From Plectrocnemia conspersa (taxonomy: Eukaryota; Arthropoda; Insecta; Trichoptera; Polycentropodidae): a DNA stretch of 64,000 bases. Both the position numbers and the translations under genes were made by a program. Shown here one piece after another: positions 11,430-24,719 of this stretch. Below the pieces are notes generated by a model. That model worked only from the letters and a program-made list of their open reading frames with translations. It made no database searches and had not been told where the DNA came from. The stretch is taken from assembly GCA_009617715.1 (NCBI GenBank), contig VTFK01000194.1:496001-560000 (forward strand), read 5' to 3'. Each line of letters begins with the position of its first letter. Position 1 is the stretch's first letter.

Positions 11430-14080
11430 CAAAACTATTATCATTTCATATAAAACATTACCTGAATCAAATACTACTTTACCATCAATTATTGTTCGCA
11501 ATTAACAGGCATTTTAAGTTGTTACATGGTAGATTAGTGACAGGCCAGCGCCGTGCTTGGACACGTTTACGAGTGCGCATATAAATAAGTAATTTAGCGC
11601 ATGCGCAAAAGTCGTCTAAACATTCGACCGACTGACGGATCTTTTTAATTAAAAGTAATAAAAAATATCAAATGTTTTGATTTGTTTTGTTACATACATA
11701 CTACAATCTGTGAGTCGCATAAGAGAAAAATTAAAATCGTTAAAGAAACTGAATATTTTGAAACTCAATATAAATAAAATAAAAAAAGACAATAAATCCC
11801 ATTTTTCAATTCAAGAGACGACGCCAGTTGCAGCATATTTACTTTCATAAAAATGTCAATATAGTGCATCAATACTGCTACCGGAATGCGGTTGGTTATT
11901 AAGACATCAGAGTGCAATTCCGATTAGCACATTTATAAGTGAAAATGTGTTTATTTCCATAATTTCATTGATTCCTATAAATTTTATTTGCTATAAACAG
12001 CATTTTTATGAGAATTTTTGTTCGATTTAACAAATATTACTATAATAAATAATATTATTTATAATTAATACTTAATGGTGGAGATTTTGCAATATAAACG
12101 GCGATGATTTGTATTAAAAAATCAAAATAATTGGCACTTAGATACCCGACGGAAAAAATAAATAAATTTTATAAATATTAACAATGTTATGCCTGATTTA
12201 TGGATTGATTTAAGAATTTCATTAAGTCTCTTAGTAACGGTTGCTTCAATAACATACAGTTGTTTTCGCCGCTATTCTTGTGGCGTTAATCCACTATATT
12301 CAAGTCTTAGAAGTGTAAATTTATTGTTAAACGTTGGGCAGGTGGCACAAATATTAAGGTTAGATAAAGTGAAAAAGCACTTTTTCATAAACTCACGTTA
12401 ACGCGAATCTATAAAATCATTACCCAGCATACCATCCATGTCATAATGGCATTCCTTCATAAAAATGTATATGTATGTAAAATCTTTTTTCAATATTTTA
12501 TATCACAAGGAATTCAATTTCATTATTCGACAATCAATACGTGTTCATTAAATGATAATACAGGACACATAGTATCATATATGCTAACCCTTTGTAGTCC
12601 AAAGATGTTTTCAATAGTTTTTCAACACTCACTAAGCCATTTTCAGTGAATTTGCCAGTAATTATGTTTGAAGTAATACAAGAGATAAAAAATCAGATTT
12701 AATGTATATATAAAAGGGGGTTTAAATTATTATGATCCCTTAATGCGTATGAATTATTTTTTTAAATTAATTGTTTTACTCATATAAAACAATTCCTTGA
12801 AATGGAAACTAGATATTTTTTCACGTCGTTTCTTATCTTCCTTTGCTGGTCCTCAAATTTTAATTATTGTGATCAGTTCAATACTATTCGTCAAATTGTG
12901 ATCTTAAATTCGATCCGATTATTTCGTTAATAGTTATTTTAGGTATGTATGTTATTCATACGTATGACACGATTTTTTATCTATAAAAGCTATCTTTTTT
13001 TTTAAATGCCTTCTTTTGATGAATAGCCAGAAATTTAACCATTTTTTCTTAATTTATATGACTATAATATAACACCACCGATGCATCTTCCACGCTAATT
13101 TAATAACGTCATCCATTAGAAATTTAGATAATCCAGTTTTTTTTATTTACGTCTCAACAATGCCGCGATTCTCGACGGGTTAATAAAAAGCATATAACAC
13201 AATAACCTAAAAGCTCACCGGTCTTTCACCCTAGCTCTAATTTAATTGCGGCAATTCTTCAATTCGAAAGGGAAAGGGCCCGCATGATCGATCGGGGCGC
13301 ATTAAATGTATATAAATAGCGTCATTAAACCCCAGACAAACCGCGGGTTCAACATTTGAATTTATATGTTTTGAAGAAATATAAAAAATCTAACTATCTT
13401 CCATTTATCTAAATTTAAATATCTAATCCAAATAAAACCTGAAAATATTTTGGATGAAATAAGTTTTAATTTGGTATTTTTTGTAGCAATAATAGTTTAC
13501 GAGATGATGGCGTTTTTATATTTTTCAATCATGTGTGACATACTTTTTCCGTGTATTTTGCCTTTTCATATCACCAATATTATTTAGATATAATGTAGAA
13601 GCCACGTTATGAAATAATGAAACATTTTGAAATCTTATTATAATTTAATTTTTAATACCCCTGATTTAGGGCCAGTAATATCACTATTAAAATAGTGTAC
13701 GGAATATTTTTGCAGATTATCATAATAATGGATTAGATAAAACCACATGCGAGGGAATAGATTTAACAAAATTATTAAATGTATAACCTCTTCTTATAAA
13801 ATTAGCAAGTAGCAATATTTCATAAGAAAACTTTTAAATTTGAGATATTATATAATACTAAGCTCTCTTGATATATGCCACAAAGACAGTCGCTCATGTC
13901 ACAGGAATTGTCTTGATAAATTAATGTCTTCTATCTTATCTCCCACAAGATAGAACATTTCATTTTGAAGTTCCAGTTCCTTGGATTATTCCCTTGTCCT
14001 CTTAGTTGTATTTATTATTTTCATTATTGTTATATATAATATTAACAAAATAATCTTTGCATCGATCGCATAGAAAAACA
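11430..14080. other. Gene-free stretch with one less AT-rich island
   Basis: No supported coding exon. A less AT-rich patch at 13150-13350 (CCGCGATTCTCGACGGG, GATCGATCGGGGCGC, ACAAACCGCGGGTTC) lies upstream of CKI-1 and could be regulatory. Short frames near 12189-12650 are unremarkable. Confidence 0.45.
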
Positions 14081-16270
14081 GATGAGGGGGCATCTGTTTT
14101 TGCTCAAATCAACGCTCAACGCTTTTGCTCAACGCGTCCAACTGCATCCCATTACGGACCCTTGTTTTTTTTCAAAACGGATTATCCAGGTGTTTCGGTT
14201 GTTCGAAATCCCTTCTAGCGCTCAATACCGAAAACAAAATTAGTGACCACGAAGTGGATCGAAGCAGATGTTAACGCAAACGATCGATCAGTTTTTGGAC
14301 CTTTCTAAAAAAATATAGGTAGATAGCTTATAAAACGTATCGAATTTCAAAAGTTTCGGTCACTTACTACTTAATTTAAAGTTTGTTTTTATCTCCCGTG
14401 TGAGTCCTGTCAAAATTCTGTTAAAATAAACACCACTGTTACCCAGATTTGGAATTGTAAATTAGAGATTATGTGCACGCGCGTTTGTCAACCGTTATCA
14501 GATTTTTTGACACATATGGGAGACGTTATCGCAAAAATCTCTAGTGAATCAATAAACGACCGACTGTTCAAAAGGAGGGGATGTTTAACAACAATATAAC
14601 CCGCATATAGTATATTTTTTAATAATTAAATCAAATATAATTATCTCAATTATCGCTATTTATCATAAACCGTTATTTTTATAATTCAATTATAAAATGA
14701 TTCAAGGGCACCAAACCAACCAAACTATTCTATAAAAAATATGCAGGGGGGAAATAATAAATATTTTATATAACGTTTAAAAATATATAATCTTTATTAA
14801 ACATTTTAGTTGAAAAAAATACAATTTAAAATATAATCATATAAAAAAATAATATAAATAACTAAAAATAGGAACATAGTAAATACTACATTTGGTACAA
14901 TATTAATAATTAGATTGTTGACACTGCCCAAATTCAGCAAATTCGGGATTATACAATGAAAGAGATAATCGTTAAGATTGGTCAAAAGGATCACCACTTA
15001 AAGAATTTCGTATATCTGATTTTATAATGTCAGAAAAAGCGGATTAAGCAAAGTATGTGAAACCAAAACATGACATTAATTTTTGTTCCACATTTGTGAG
15101 GATTAGGTATTTATCTTAGGGGCATTTCCAAATACAATCTTTGGATTTTAAATATACATAAATCATTCTTAAGATTTATTGTTTCCAATTCTAGTTCACT
15201 TTGATTTGCTTTAAATATTGTAAAGATTTTACTGGCGATTTCTTCAATGTTAACATCTTTCTGAAAGGAATTTGTAAAAAAATAATGTGATATTTTCAAT
15301 CTTTTCAAAATTATTGAATCTCGTCATAAATTATTTTTCAACATTTTTAATTATATTTGGGTCGAATTGAGTCATATCAATATATATACGCAAATATTTT
15401 TTAATGCACGGAAAATGCTGAAAAACCGAAAAACTTAATTATGGATAACTATCACCTCTAACAGAGAGGAAACTTTTTATGTCGTCTAATAATTCTAAAT
15501 TCTGCTAAGCCAACAAAAATTAGTGTGCAAGAACAATTCCTTATTATTATCCTCATTTTGTAATCCAAATAGGCGTCTCTGAAGATTTTAAGAATAAAGT
15601 TTAAGTTAAAGTCTCTTTAAACATAAAACTTGTTGGTGGATAATGCAGTGGAATGACAAAAAATTTGGAAAAGTAGCATCTTGTTAACATAAAGAAATAA
15701 AACCATTATTGCGATAGGTCATACATGAAACATCGTCTGTCGTATTCGAAAACAATTATTTATAAATGGGATTTTTTTCCATTATAAAGTTATTAAAAAC
15801 TGTATATACTATATATTGTATATATATTCTCATATTGTTTTTCCGTGCATATGTATTACTTTAAGAAGTTACTCTTTTACTGAAAAATCCTTAAATACCA
15901 TCCGGATAAATATTAATAATTGTGCAGTATCACATCAGATTTATCAAATTATATGAAAACAGTTACGCATATATTTATGTCCTCTTTGAGTTGACTTATT
16001 ATATCTTCACTTAATTTTTCAATTCGTCTCGTGACTGTATTTCTCAAAAGTAATAAATCTTTAATTTGATCAATAATAAATATTTTATTTTTAATACAAC
16101 AGACCCCCAATAACACGGTAAATTTCACGATGCGTGCAGTTGGGGGACTATACTCATACAATTTTTGCAATACGTACGTACGAAGCAGGCGCGTGTGGTG
16201 ATATATCCTCCCTTTAGCTCGCTCATACATGAAGTAACTGGTGCGAGTGAGAGAGAAGAGCATTCTCTTA
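14081..16270. other. No gene seen
   Basis: A small hairpin with arms AAAAACAGATG/CATCTGTTTTT lies near 14073-14101, followed by moderately CG-containing sequence up to 14590. The rest is AT-rich. The 104-codon minus-strand frame at 15949-16263 runs through low-complexity sequence and matches no family I recognise. Confidence 0.45.
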
Positions 16271-16273
16271 TAT

Positions 16274-17313
16274 GGGTGACCAGACGTCCGTATTTACGGG
16301 ACAGTATGTCTCACTGTTTAAATTAAGGTCATTGGGACCGGTAAATGTTTCGTATTCAATTAATTGTCGGTAAAAAAACTACATTCATAACATATTTGAG
16401 AAAATTTTATTTCAATAAATATTTTTAAATCATTCAGGATAGTAGTATTTCGGTTTTTCAGACAGACGATAAATGGCGAGATGTTTTCTCCGAGCGACGG
16501 TGGAGAAGCTGGCGCAGGGATGATGTCTGTGGGAGGTATTGTCTTGTTTTTTATAATTTAATTAAAGAAAACAGGTTCAATAAAAGATTTTGCAATATTA
16601 AGTATTAGTTATGTGATATTAATTCTACTATACGTTGTCTTTGGCTTCGTTTTTTGAATAAAGAAATTAGAGATGGACGCATTATAATATAGTGTGTCCA
16701 CCAACTGCGAGTGCCTGTATTAGACGAACGCTAACTGCGAGTGCCTGTACCATTCGATTGGTTAAAAAGTCAGATAATGCTCATTGAGAAGTTTTCATAT
16801 ATTTTAAAGAATACTATAAGGCCATCAGTGTGAAATTAGGATTTAGAATTATAATTAGTTTTATTTAAAAAATACATTATTGTAATAAGTGTATTAAAAC
16901 GATTTATTTAATATATTGACCCGATCTAAATATGAAAACTAAATCTATTCATTTTTATTGAATGAAGGCATGGCTAAAGTTTTTTTGGGTCTTCGAAAAG
17001 TATTCTTGTTATGGTTTTAAAACATTTCGAGATAGCAAGAAAACAAGTATGTGTCTTTTTATGCACATATGGGTAATGTTTTATGTTATTTATAGCACGG
17101 CGTGTGTTATTTGTGCCACTTAAAGAAAAAATTAAGAAATGGGTTTTCGATAATCAAGATTGTTGCGACAGCTGATCTTGTTTCATTATACAATTTTAAA
17201 TTATATTTGCTCTCAAAAATGTGCCGTTTTATTATAAAATATGAAAAGATCTTACCGTCGAAAATGTCCCGTATGCATTCCCGTATTCGTATATCCTAAA
17301 TTTGTTCACCCTT
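16274..17313. mobile_element. Degenerate DNA transposon bounded by GGGTGA-type inverted ends
   Basis: The left end (GGGTGACCAGACGTCCGTAT, then TTACGGGACAGT) is roughly mirrored at the right (GTCCCGTATGCATTCCCGTA ... GTTCACCC). Alignment is imperfect and no clear target duplication is visible. The interior has no recognisable transposase. A short direct duplication of CTGCGAGTGCCTGTA lies at about 16704-16750. Confidence 0.4.
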
Positions 17314-18095
17314 ATCTTTATACATCTTATCTCTCACTCATTCTCGTCACTTAACATGCGAGTGAGCGAGAGGCGCCGTAGGCGGACAATGTTAGCTTAC
17401 GTATGCATATTGCATCGCAGGGGAGTTAAACTCAACAATTTATATTTACGTACATATATTTGTTTTTTTCAGTTATATTTTTAACTGAAATATTTTTGTA
17501 AGGACTGTATTTAAATGAACTTTATTCTTACTTTACTTTTGAACAGAGATTTATTTACGAAGAAAAATATATTAAAAAATAGGAATAAAATAAAAAATTT
17601 ATTTATTGTAAAATAAAAAAAATATATAAACAGTTGGAAGAACAAATAATTCAGAAAAAAAATAACAAGTATGAATCAATCAACAATCACTCTCGCCGTC
17701 ATCCAAAATCAAGTTCCAACGACACGATTTTTTAAACTGGTATAATATCTTCATCACCTTCTGTTCTATTGTATTTTATCTTGACTTATGTTTTGAGTTT
17801 TTTCATTTGTAATTTGACGTTCCTTTCTTAACTTGTAATATTGAGCTAGAGATTTTTGAAATTGGTTTTTAAATTTTGCAGAATGTTCGGTTTAATGATC
17901 AAGATTAATAAAATAAGTTTTCAGCTCTTTTGCTAAATGTAGTTTTTGATTCAGATTTTCCAAATTATAATTTTTAACGTTAAAATTTTTTTTATTAAAA
18001 TTATCATTATTAAAACTTACATCACTATTTGTAAAATTTTTCTGTTACCTCTTTATCATCTAATTCTATTTGATAATTTATTAATTTGTTAATAT
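17314..18095. other. No gene seen; hairpin-like GAGTGAG repeat at left
   Basis: CTTATCTCTCACTCATTCTC at about 17329 and GCGAGTGAGCGAGAGGCGCC at about 17359 belong to the same repeat as the hairpin at 28282-28340. The rest is AT-rich without coding signal. Confidence 0.4.
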
Positions 18096-18103
18096 CTTCC
18101 CTG

Positions 18104-18362
18104 CAGTGGCGTAGCGAGGGTATGTGGTGCCTGGGCGATCCTTAAAATTGCCCCCCCCCATACATTTTTACATGGTCATAAAATCAGCATTTCGCAAAAT
18201 AATTATTTTTTTATTGTTAAGCTCTTGCTATTCGTGAATATATATTTTAGTGCATTTAGGGTTAAGTACCACACTAGACGATCCCATCGCAAATATGCCG
18301 CCCCCAAGCAAGTGCCGCCCGGGGCGGCCCGCCACCCTCGCCCGACCATAGCTACGCCACTG
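18104..18362. mobile_element. hAT-type MITE, 259 bp, intact ends
   Basis: The terminal inverted repeats are CAGTGGCGTAGC and GCTACGCCACTG. They are flanked by a perfect 8-bp target duplication, CTTCCCTG, at 18096-18103 and 18363-18370. An 8-bp duplication with CAGTGGC-type ends is characteristic of hAT elements. There is no transposase inside. A second copy in opposite orientation lies at 42431-44189, interrupted by another element. Confidence 0.92.
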
Positions 18363-18489
18363 CTTCCCTGTTCAGGTCCTCCAAGCCTAAAGATCGAGAA
18401 GTATTAATTAAAATGTTACTCGAGTATTTATTCATATGTTATATTAAATTCTCTTTAAATTATAAATACGTTATCTCCATGTTCTAATC

Positions 18490-18985
18490 CAGTGTTGAGC
18501 AAACTTTTTTGGGAGCGGGCCAAAAAACAAAAGAAAAAAAATTAGCTGGAAAATATTATTTATTCTAAAATTTAAAAAATAATATACAAATATTAATGTG
18601 ATGAATGAAAGTGCAACAGCATTTTTAAAAGTTCCTTATATTGCTGTTCAAACTGCAACGTATTACTGATGCTAAATGATCATCCGTCAGTCTATTTCTA
18701 ATAGGATTCTTACTACGGTTCATGGTAGAAAACACTTGTTCACATATATAAGATGAAGCAAACATTTGATTTTCTGGGCGTGAGAAACTTGCTTTTGATA
18801 ATGATTTGTAAAACTCTACTTTTGGAACATTGAGAGACCAACTGCTTGAGATGATTGTTAGATTGTAATTCAATTAATTGAAGCTGAAAATCAGGCCTTA
18901 CTGCTTCACAATTTATGTTGAAAGGCATGGTGAAAATATCCAATTCTGTTTGAATGGCATTGAAATTTGTATTCAAATTCAATTT
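18490..18985 (-). pseudogene. hAT transposase relic (C-terminal dimerisation region)
   Basis: On the minus strand, frames read MPFNINCEAVRPDFQLQLIE and LQSNNHLK; after a frameshift they read VEFYKSL, then YICEQVFSTMNRSKNPIRNR and LTDDHLASVIR. This is the hAT C-terminal dimerisation domain as found in GTF2IRD2/ZBED-like hAT proteins. The upstream catalytic part is missing and the frame is broken. A hAT-like terminus, CAGTGTTGAGCAAACTTTTT, starts at 18490. The other end is not seen. Confidence 0.8.
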
Positions 18986-19864
18986 TCAGACCATCTTCAT
19001 AACTCTTAAGCTTGTCTTATTTACTGAGATAATATTTATATAGAATCCAGGTATAAACCATTTACGAAGTTTAACAGAAAGTTGATAATCCCTGCCGTTT
19101 CACTCGAGGCCATCCGAACCGAAACGAAGCTGAGACGAATTAAAAAGGAGATGCACGTAGTGTAAGAGCAAACGAGACAAATATACTTATTCAAGACCAT
19201 ACCGAATCATTCATTCGAGCGAGTGAGTAGTTCGCGTTGTTTGGGGTATGGTCGATTTTTTTCCGGTCGATCGTGCTAATAGGGGTAGTGTTATTCGGGA
19301 GTATACTGTATTGTAAAATAGTGAAACTAGAGCCGTCAAAAACGTCTCTTTGATTAAATTTCCATCAACAAATGCTTTTTTTATTTTTGATTAATAATAA
19401 TCCAAGATGCAATGGTTACGAGTGATTTTCACAAACATGTTATACTGCAAAGATGAGTTAACTTTTAAATTTAAAATTTTTACATTGCGTATTTCAGTAT
19501 TTCTTGGATATTTTGTGCATCATATTTGGAATGCATTGTCTTAAAATATTTTTCGATATTTTTCACAATCGCCACAGTTGATTTGTGTATTAAAGAACAG
19601 CATCCTTAATCACAGTAAAACAATAATCATCTTTCCATTCTTCGTGTAATGATGTCTTCATTTTTTATTGACCACATGACTAAGGCTAAAAATATTTTTT
19701 TAAATTACTTGCTAGATATTAAATTCAATAATAATTAGAGGGGCTGTTAACAATTAATAATCAATGCGGCGCTATTTTTAATAAATTCAAAATTTAATTT
19801 TTTGTACATAAACACATAAATATTAACAACTGAAATATTTTTTAAATTCATGAAATTTAGAATA

Positions 19865-21600
19865 CACCCATACCTCGCTATACGGCCGCTCTTTATACGG
19901 CCTTTCGCTATAACGGCCCTCTTCAATTAAGGCACGTTTTCGATTTACGGCCTAAAATGTTTCGCTATAACGGCAAAAAAACTTTTTTTCGATGTCGGTT
20001 TTTTAAAAAATTTAAAAATAGATTTAATTTGCATAATTTTAAAATGAAAGGTGAAGCAGCTAGCGCCGATGAGGCCGTATCTAAGGAATATCCCAACATT
20101 TTAAAGGGAATTATTGAAAGAGGTGGTCATAAACCTGAACAAGTGTTTAACGTAAACGAAACAGGGCTTTATTGGAAGAGAATGCCTGATTGCACGTACA
20201 TTTCAAAAACCGAAAAATCTGCGCCTGGTTATAAGGTGTCTAAAGAACGATTAACTTTGCTACTTGGTGCAAAAACCGCGGGTGATTTTAAGCTAAAACC
20301 ACTTTTAATATATTTGTCCGAAAATCCAAGGACTAAATAAAAATCAATTACCCGTCATATGGAGATCCAACAAGAAAGCTTGTGTGACTAAAGCTACTTT
20401 AGAGGATTGATTCAAAAATCACTTTTGCACAGAAGTGAAAAAATATTTGCGAGACAATAACTACAACAAGGCTTTGCTAATTTTGGATAATGCACCAGGG
20501 CATCCTACTAATTTATCCGAACTATCTGAAGATGTCATGATTGAGTGCCATCCGAAAAATACAACAGTTCTGATCCAACCAATGGATCAGGGTGCAATAG
20601 CCACTTTTAAGGCATATTACCTACGCCGAACTTTCCGACAACTTATAAGGGAAACCGATGGTAAATCTTAAATTAAAACATTTTGGAAAAACTATAACAT
20701 CAAGGACGCTGTTGACAGCATCAGTGAATCATGGAAGGAATTAAAATTAACAACAATGAACCATGTTTGAAAAAAAATATGGCCAGAATGTGTAAAAAGT
20801 ACTGATGCAGAAATTAATTGCCTTCCTGAAATTAGGCAAAACATTTTGGATCTAGCACATGATCTCGACTTTGAAGGTTTGAACGAACGTGATGTGCTTG
20901 GTCTACTTAAAGCTGATAGGGAACCCCTTTCATATAAGGAACTCATTCAGTTGCAAGCAGAACCGGCATTTGATGAAGAGACAGAGCCTGTTGTATCCAA
21001 ACAGCTAACATCGAAAAAATTGTCAAAAGCTTTTTCCTATTTCGAACAAGGAACAAACATCTTCCTTGAAAACGATCCTGACGTCCAACGTAGCGCTAAA
21101 GTTTCTCGAGGAATTAACTCAGCCATTAGCTGTTATAAATCACTGAAGAACGAAAGAGACAAAAAGGCAAGACAAACAACGTTGGACAATTTTTTTAAGC
21201 CAGGCCCATCCTTACCAGCGAAAAATGAGAACGACACTGATCTGCAGGTTACCATTTCTTCATCGTCTTCAGATTAAAGCCATTTTAAAAAAATATGTGT
21301 GTATTCATTCACATATTTTATGTAACATGAAGTTGTTTCATTTTTGTTTATGGATTATTGTTGGTTTTTGGAGTCTGTTATTATTTTATGTACTTGTTAT
21401 GTATGTATTTTTTATTTAAATGAAATAAAAAGATAAAATGCATTTTAAATGATAAACCATGTTACATTTTTAACAAATTTGGAACCGATCCCATTGAATT
21501 TGTATGAATTTGTATTAGAATAATTGATTCGTTATACGGCTTTTCGCTTAGCGGCCAAGTTTCGTGGAACGTATCTAGGCCGTAAAGCGAGGTATGGGTG
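19865..21600 (+). mobile_element. Tigger/pogo-type DNA transposon, complete ends
   Basis: The terminal inverted repeats are CACCCATACCTCGCTATACG at the left and, as reverse complement at the right, CACCCATACCTCGCTTTACG. They are flanked by TA duplications at 19863-19864 and 21601-21602. The element is 1736 bp, shorter than a full Tigger-like element, and carries a truncated, mutated transposase. TA targeting and a DDE transposase related to Jerky/CENP-B are typical of pogo/Tigger. Confidence 0.95.
19957..21277 (+). pseudogene. Tigger transposase, internally deleted and inactivated
   Basis: The frame joins the transposase partway through its CENP-B-like DNA-binding region (KKFKNRFNLHN), so most of the N-terminal DNA-binding part is gone. 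The DDE domain follows: QVFNVNETGLYWKRMPDCTY, EKSAPGYKVSKERLTLLLGA, LKPLLIYLSENPR, then LLILDNAPGHP and IQPMDQGAIATFK. The first catalytic residue, normally Asp in NVDETG, is Asn (codon 20155-20157). The second and third Asp (codons 20486 and 20585) remain. Stops at about 20338, 20407, 20669 and 20768 break the frame. The C-terminal tail from 20846 is open to 21277 and ends in a Ser-rich stretch. Confidence 0.92.
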
Positions 21601-21609
21601 TATTAGTAG

Positions 21610-24140
21610 CGTGAGCGTAGCTCACCACGGCATGGATATATCCGCGGTGAAAAGGTTAATAGAACATATATCTTATTAAATATATTAAAACGTAAGTACA
21701 ACTTCTGGGATAAAGTGATCTAATGTACGTATTATCAATGTATGTGCGTACACACACATGGAGCTTTTAAACCGCTTCGAATACAGAGCGTCGCGTCTGC
21801 TCTATAAGCGACCAGCGAACATATATCCAATCAGTCAACGATCACAGACGACACACAGCGCCACGCAGTGGATGATTATATAACTAGGTGAATGACGGTA
21901 TGCAAAGTATCCGATGCGGAATATGCATAATCCGCATTCCTTTTATATAATAATATTTTTTAGATTACACTTGTTAAAAAAATACATTTTAAGAATTAAG
22001 TAAAGATCAACTTAAAATCATGTGCCCTGGTGCATAACATCGACTTGTTGATGTTACATACCAGATTGCAGAAAAACTACAATTAGAAAATTATTCATGA
22101 CTGAGAATATATATTTAGATATTATTTTTGAGCCGCAAAAGTGTCTTAGTATGGTTGTGATGAAAAATGTACTTAAATAAATAAATATATTTTTAGTATG
22201 ATTATAAATTTGACTGGTAAGGAGTTGCATTAATTGGAAGTTCCAAAATATGTTTATTAAAATTATTAATTAAAAAAATGTATACGTCTTTATAAACATT
22301 TTGCTTCTCACTTATATTACTATATGCTAGATTTTCAATAAAACAATTCTGAATTTTTGTGATTAACGATCTAGCTGCAATACTAATAAAAATGTATAAG
22401 ATTGGAAAAAGAACGAATCATACGATTTTACTTGATTCATTTTTAATTACTCGTACGTATTTGTGTGTTTTTAATACATCGTAATGAAAACCACTGACAG
22501 AGACGAATTCGTATATTTACATTATTTATACATTATGCGCTGTGTAGTTACACGTTGTAATCTATTATATTAATAACAATATTTTTTTATAGGCTCAAAA
22601 TTTTTACCAAAATTGATGAATTTATTTATTCAAACACACCAATGCATAAACATACATATATAATATAGTTGTGTGTATTGTAACATACGTATTATTTAAC
22701 TCCTCTGTTGAAGAAGTATTACAAATGTAACATCTGTCGAAGACAACACCTGGTTTATCCCTTCAAAATTCATTAATCGCATGAATTAGGGCTAATTTAG
22801 AAAGTCATGGTGGTAATGACGAACATTACTTTTTTTATTTTTTATATATAAAAAATCCTGAGGTAGAAAAGTATCAAGTGTAATATTTTAAGCTGTTGAT
22901 AACTGTTGTGGGATTAAAATGTTTTAAAACAGACAGGAAGAAATCAATATGTTTATGTTTAACGAATTATAATATATAATTGTTCGAAGTGAAGTCGTCA
23001 TTTAGATTTGGAGTTTAAGTAGGAGCATAATCCATAATTAATTAACTAAATGGAATATTCTTTTCCAAAAGGTATGTTTTCAAATATTTTTGAATCGACT
23101 GTTGAGAAGAATCATCGGCTCAATTGTAAATAAAGTGGCGCAATATGTACTTATTATATTGTAAAACAACGCTCGTTTATCAAGTCAAACTTTAAAACAT
23201 CTGTAAACCAAGTTACTCGCAATTTGAGGTTCCTTTAAAATTAATTATTTAGGTTTGTATCTAGTTATGAAATACAGTGCAAATTAAATCAAAATATTAA
23301 AAGAGACTTTACCTCACAACTTAAAACTTTCTTAAACTATATTATATGTGTTCATCATAAGGTTATTGTTATTATATAATTATTAAAAATATAAATATGT
23401 ACGTATATTGTTGTATAAACGTGTGCTTTAATGTGCAATATATCAAGTGCTAGTTATGGATAAAATAAATATCATAAATAAATCTCAGTGACTGACCACC
23501 GACAGTTACAAAGCGAATCGGCGCCGACTGAATCAGCGTTCATAATCAGTTGCAATTTTAAATTGCAAATTTGATTAAGATCTCTTACAAGCAGATTCGG
23601 ATAATAAAATTGGATTAACAAATTTTCTGTCACGGACAATGATCGCTAATTATATGTATCGTTTGTTACTTGGCACATTGTACCGAGATTCCACACAAAT
23701 TAATATAAAAAACACATTTATGTTCATGTTAGTCAAATTACCATAAAGAGATACAATATGAATTTACCTAATACTATACTAGTGTTTAATTGCTTGTGAT
23801 TTTAATAACGTGGTGCTCTTGAAAATTATGATACGCTTCATAATTCTTTTGAACATAAGAAATTTAATTCTGAACAATGCATTTATTGAAACTTTACGAA
23901 AAGTTTGCACTGCACGACGGAACATTGGGTGAAAGTGGCCGATTTTCACGGAAATGCATGGGTCAAAACTAATCACTAATCCGCCTGCAATTTACTTTGA
24001 ATGTTCTGGCAAAAACTGCGTCATGTCATTACTTAGCTTTGTTTATACATTTATATTTATTATTTATAAATAATATAAGCTTTTAATAATTGTTTCATAA
24101 ATGCGTTTGGTATAAATATTATCTACTCAGTTTTAAATAC
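21610..24140. other. No gene seen
   Basis: AT-rich DNA without recognisable exons. A moderately CG-containing patch lies at 21720-21910. Short frames (for example near 23779-23976) have no family resemblance. Confidence 0.5.
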
Positions 24141-24145
24141 CGTAA

Positions 24146-24715
24146 GGCCGGTTTCACACGTGCCGGATGGATTCACCCGGCACCGGGCCGGCGCCGTTTA
24201 CAAAGCTTTCACACGTGGCCGGTCTCTGGCCGGTTTCTGGCCGGTTTCTTCCCAACCCGACCTATACCTCGTCAACTGATGCCAGTCATTTAGGATTAAC
24301 GGCTTCACATAAGTTCTTCCACGCATTTCGCGTTAGGATTTTATTTTTGTATGTATTCTAGTAAGACAATTAAAAGAGATTACATTAATATAATTAAAAT
24401 TTCGAGGTCTATTTCTTCCGCTATTGCCTAAACACGAGAAATATATTTAATAATTTTATTACAAGATACCACAATCTCTGTCAACGGCCCGGTTCATGTT
24501 TGAGTTTTACCCCCACCACACTCAACGCGGTACCCGGCGCCGGACAGTTGTAGTGAGCGCGACCGGCGACAACCCGGCAGCCAGCGTCGGGCCGGCGCCG
24601 GATGGATTCATCCGGCACGTCTGAAATGGTCAGTACTAGCCCATACAACACCATCCCCACTACACGGCGCCGGCCCGGTGCCGGGCGAATCGATCCGGCA
24701 CGTGTGAAACCGGCC
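24146..24715. mobile_element. PIF/Harbinger-like MITE, 570 bp
   Basis: Roughly 50-bp terminal inverted repeats begin GGCCGGTTTCACACGTGCCG and differ at only about two positions between ends. Flanking TAA trinucleotides at 24143-24145 and 24716-24718 fit the three-base TWA target duplication of PIF/Harbinger elements. The interior repeats CCGGCGCC-rich motifs in both orientations and has no transposase. Its CG richness contrasts sharply with the flanks. Confidence 0.85.
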
Positions 24716-24719
24716 TAAG

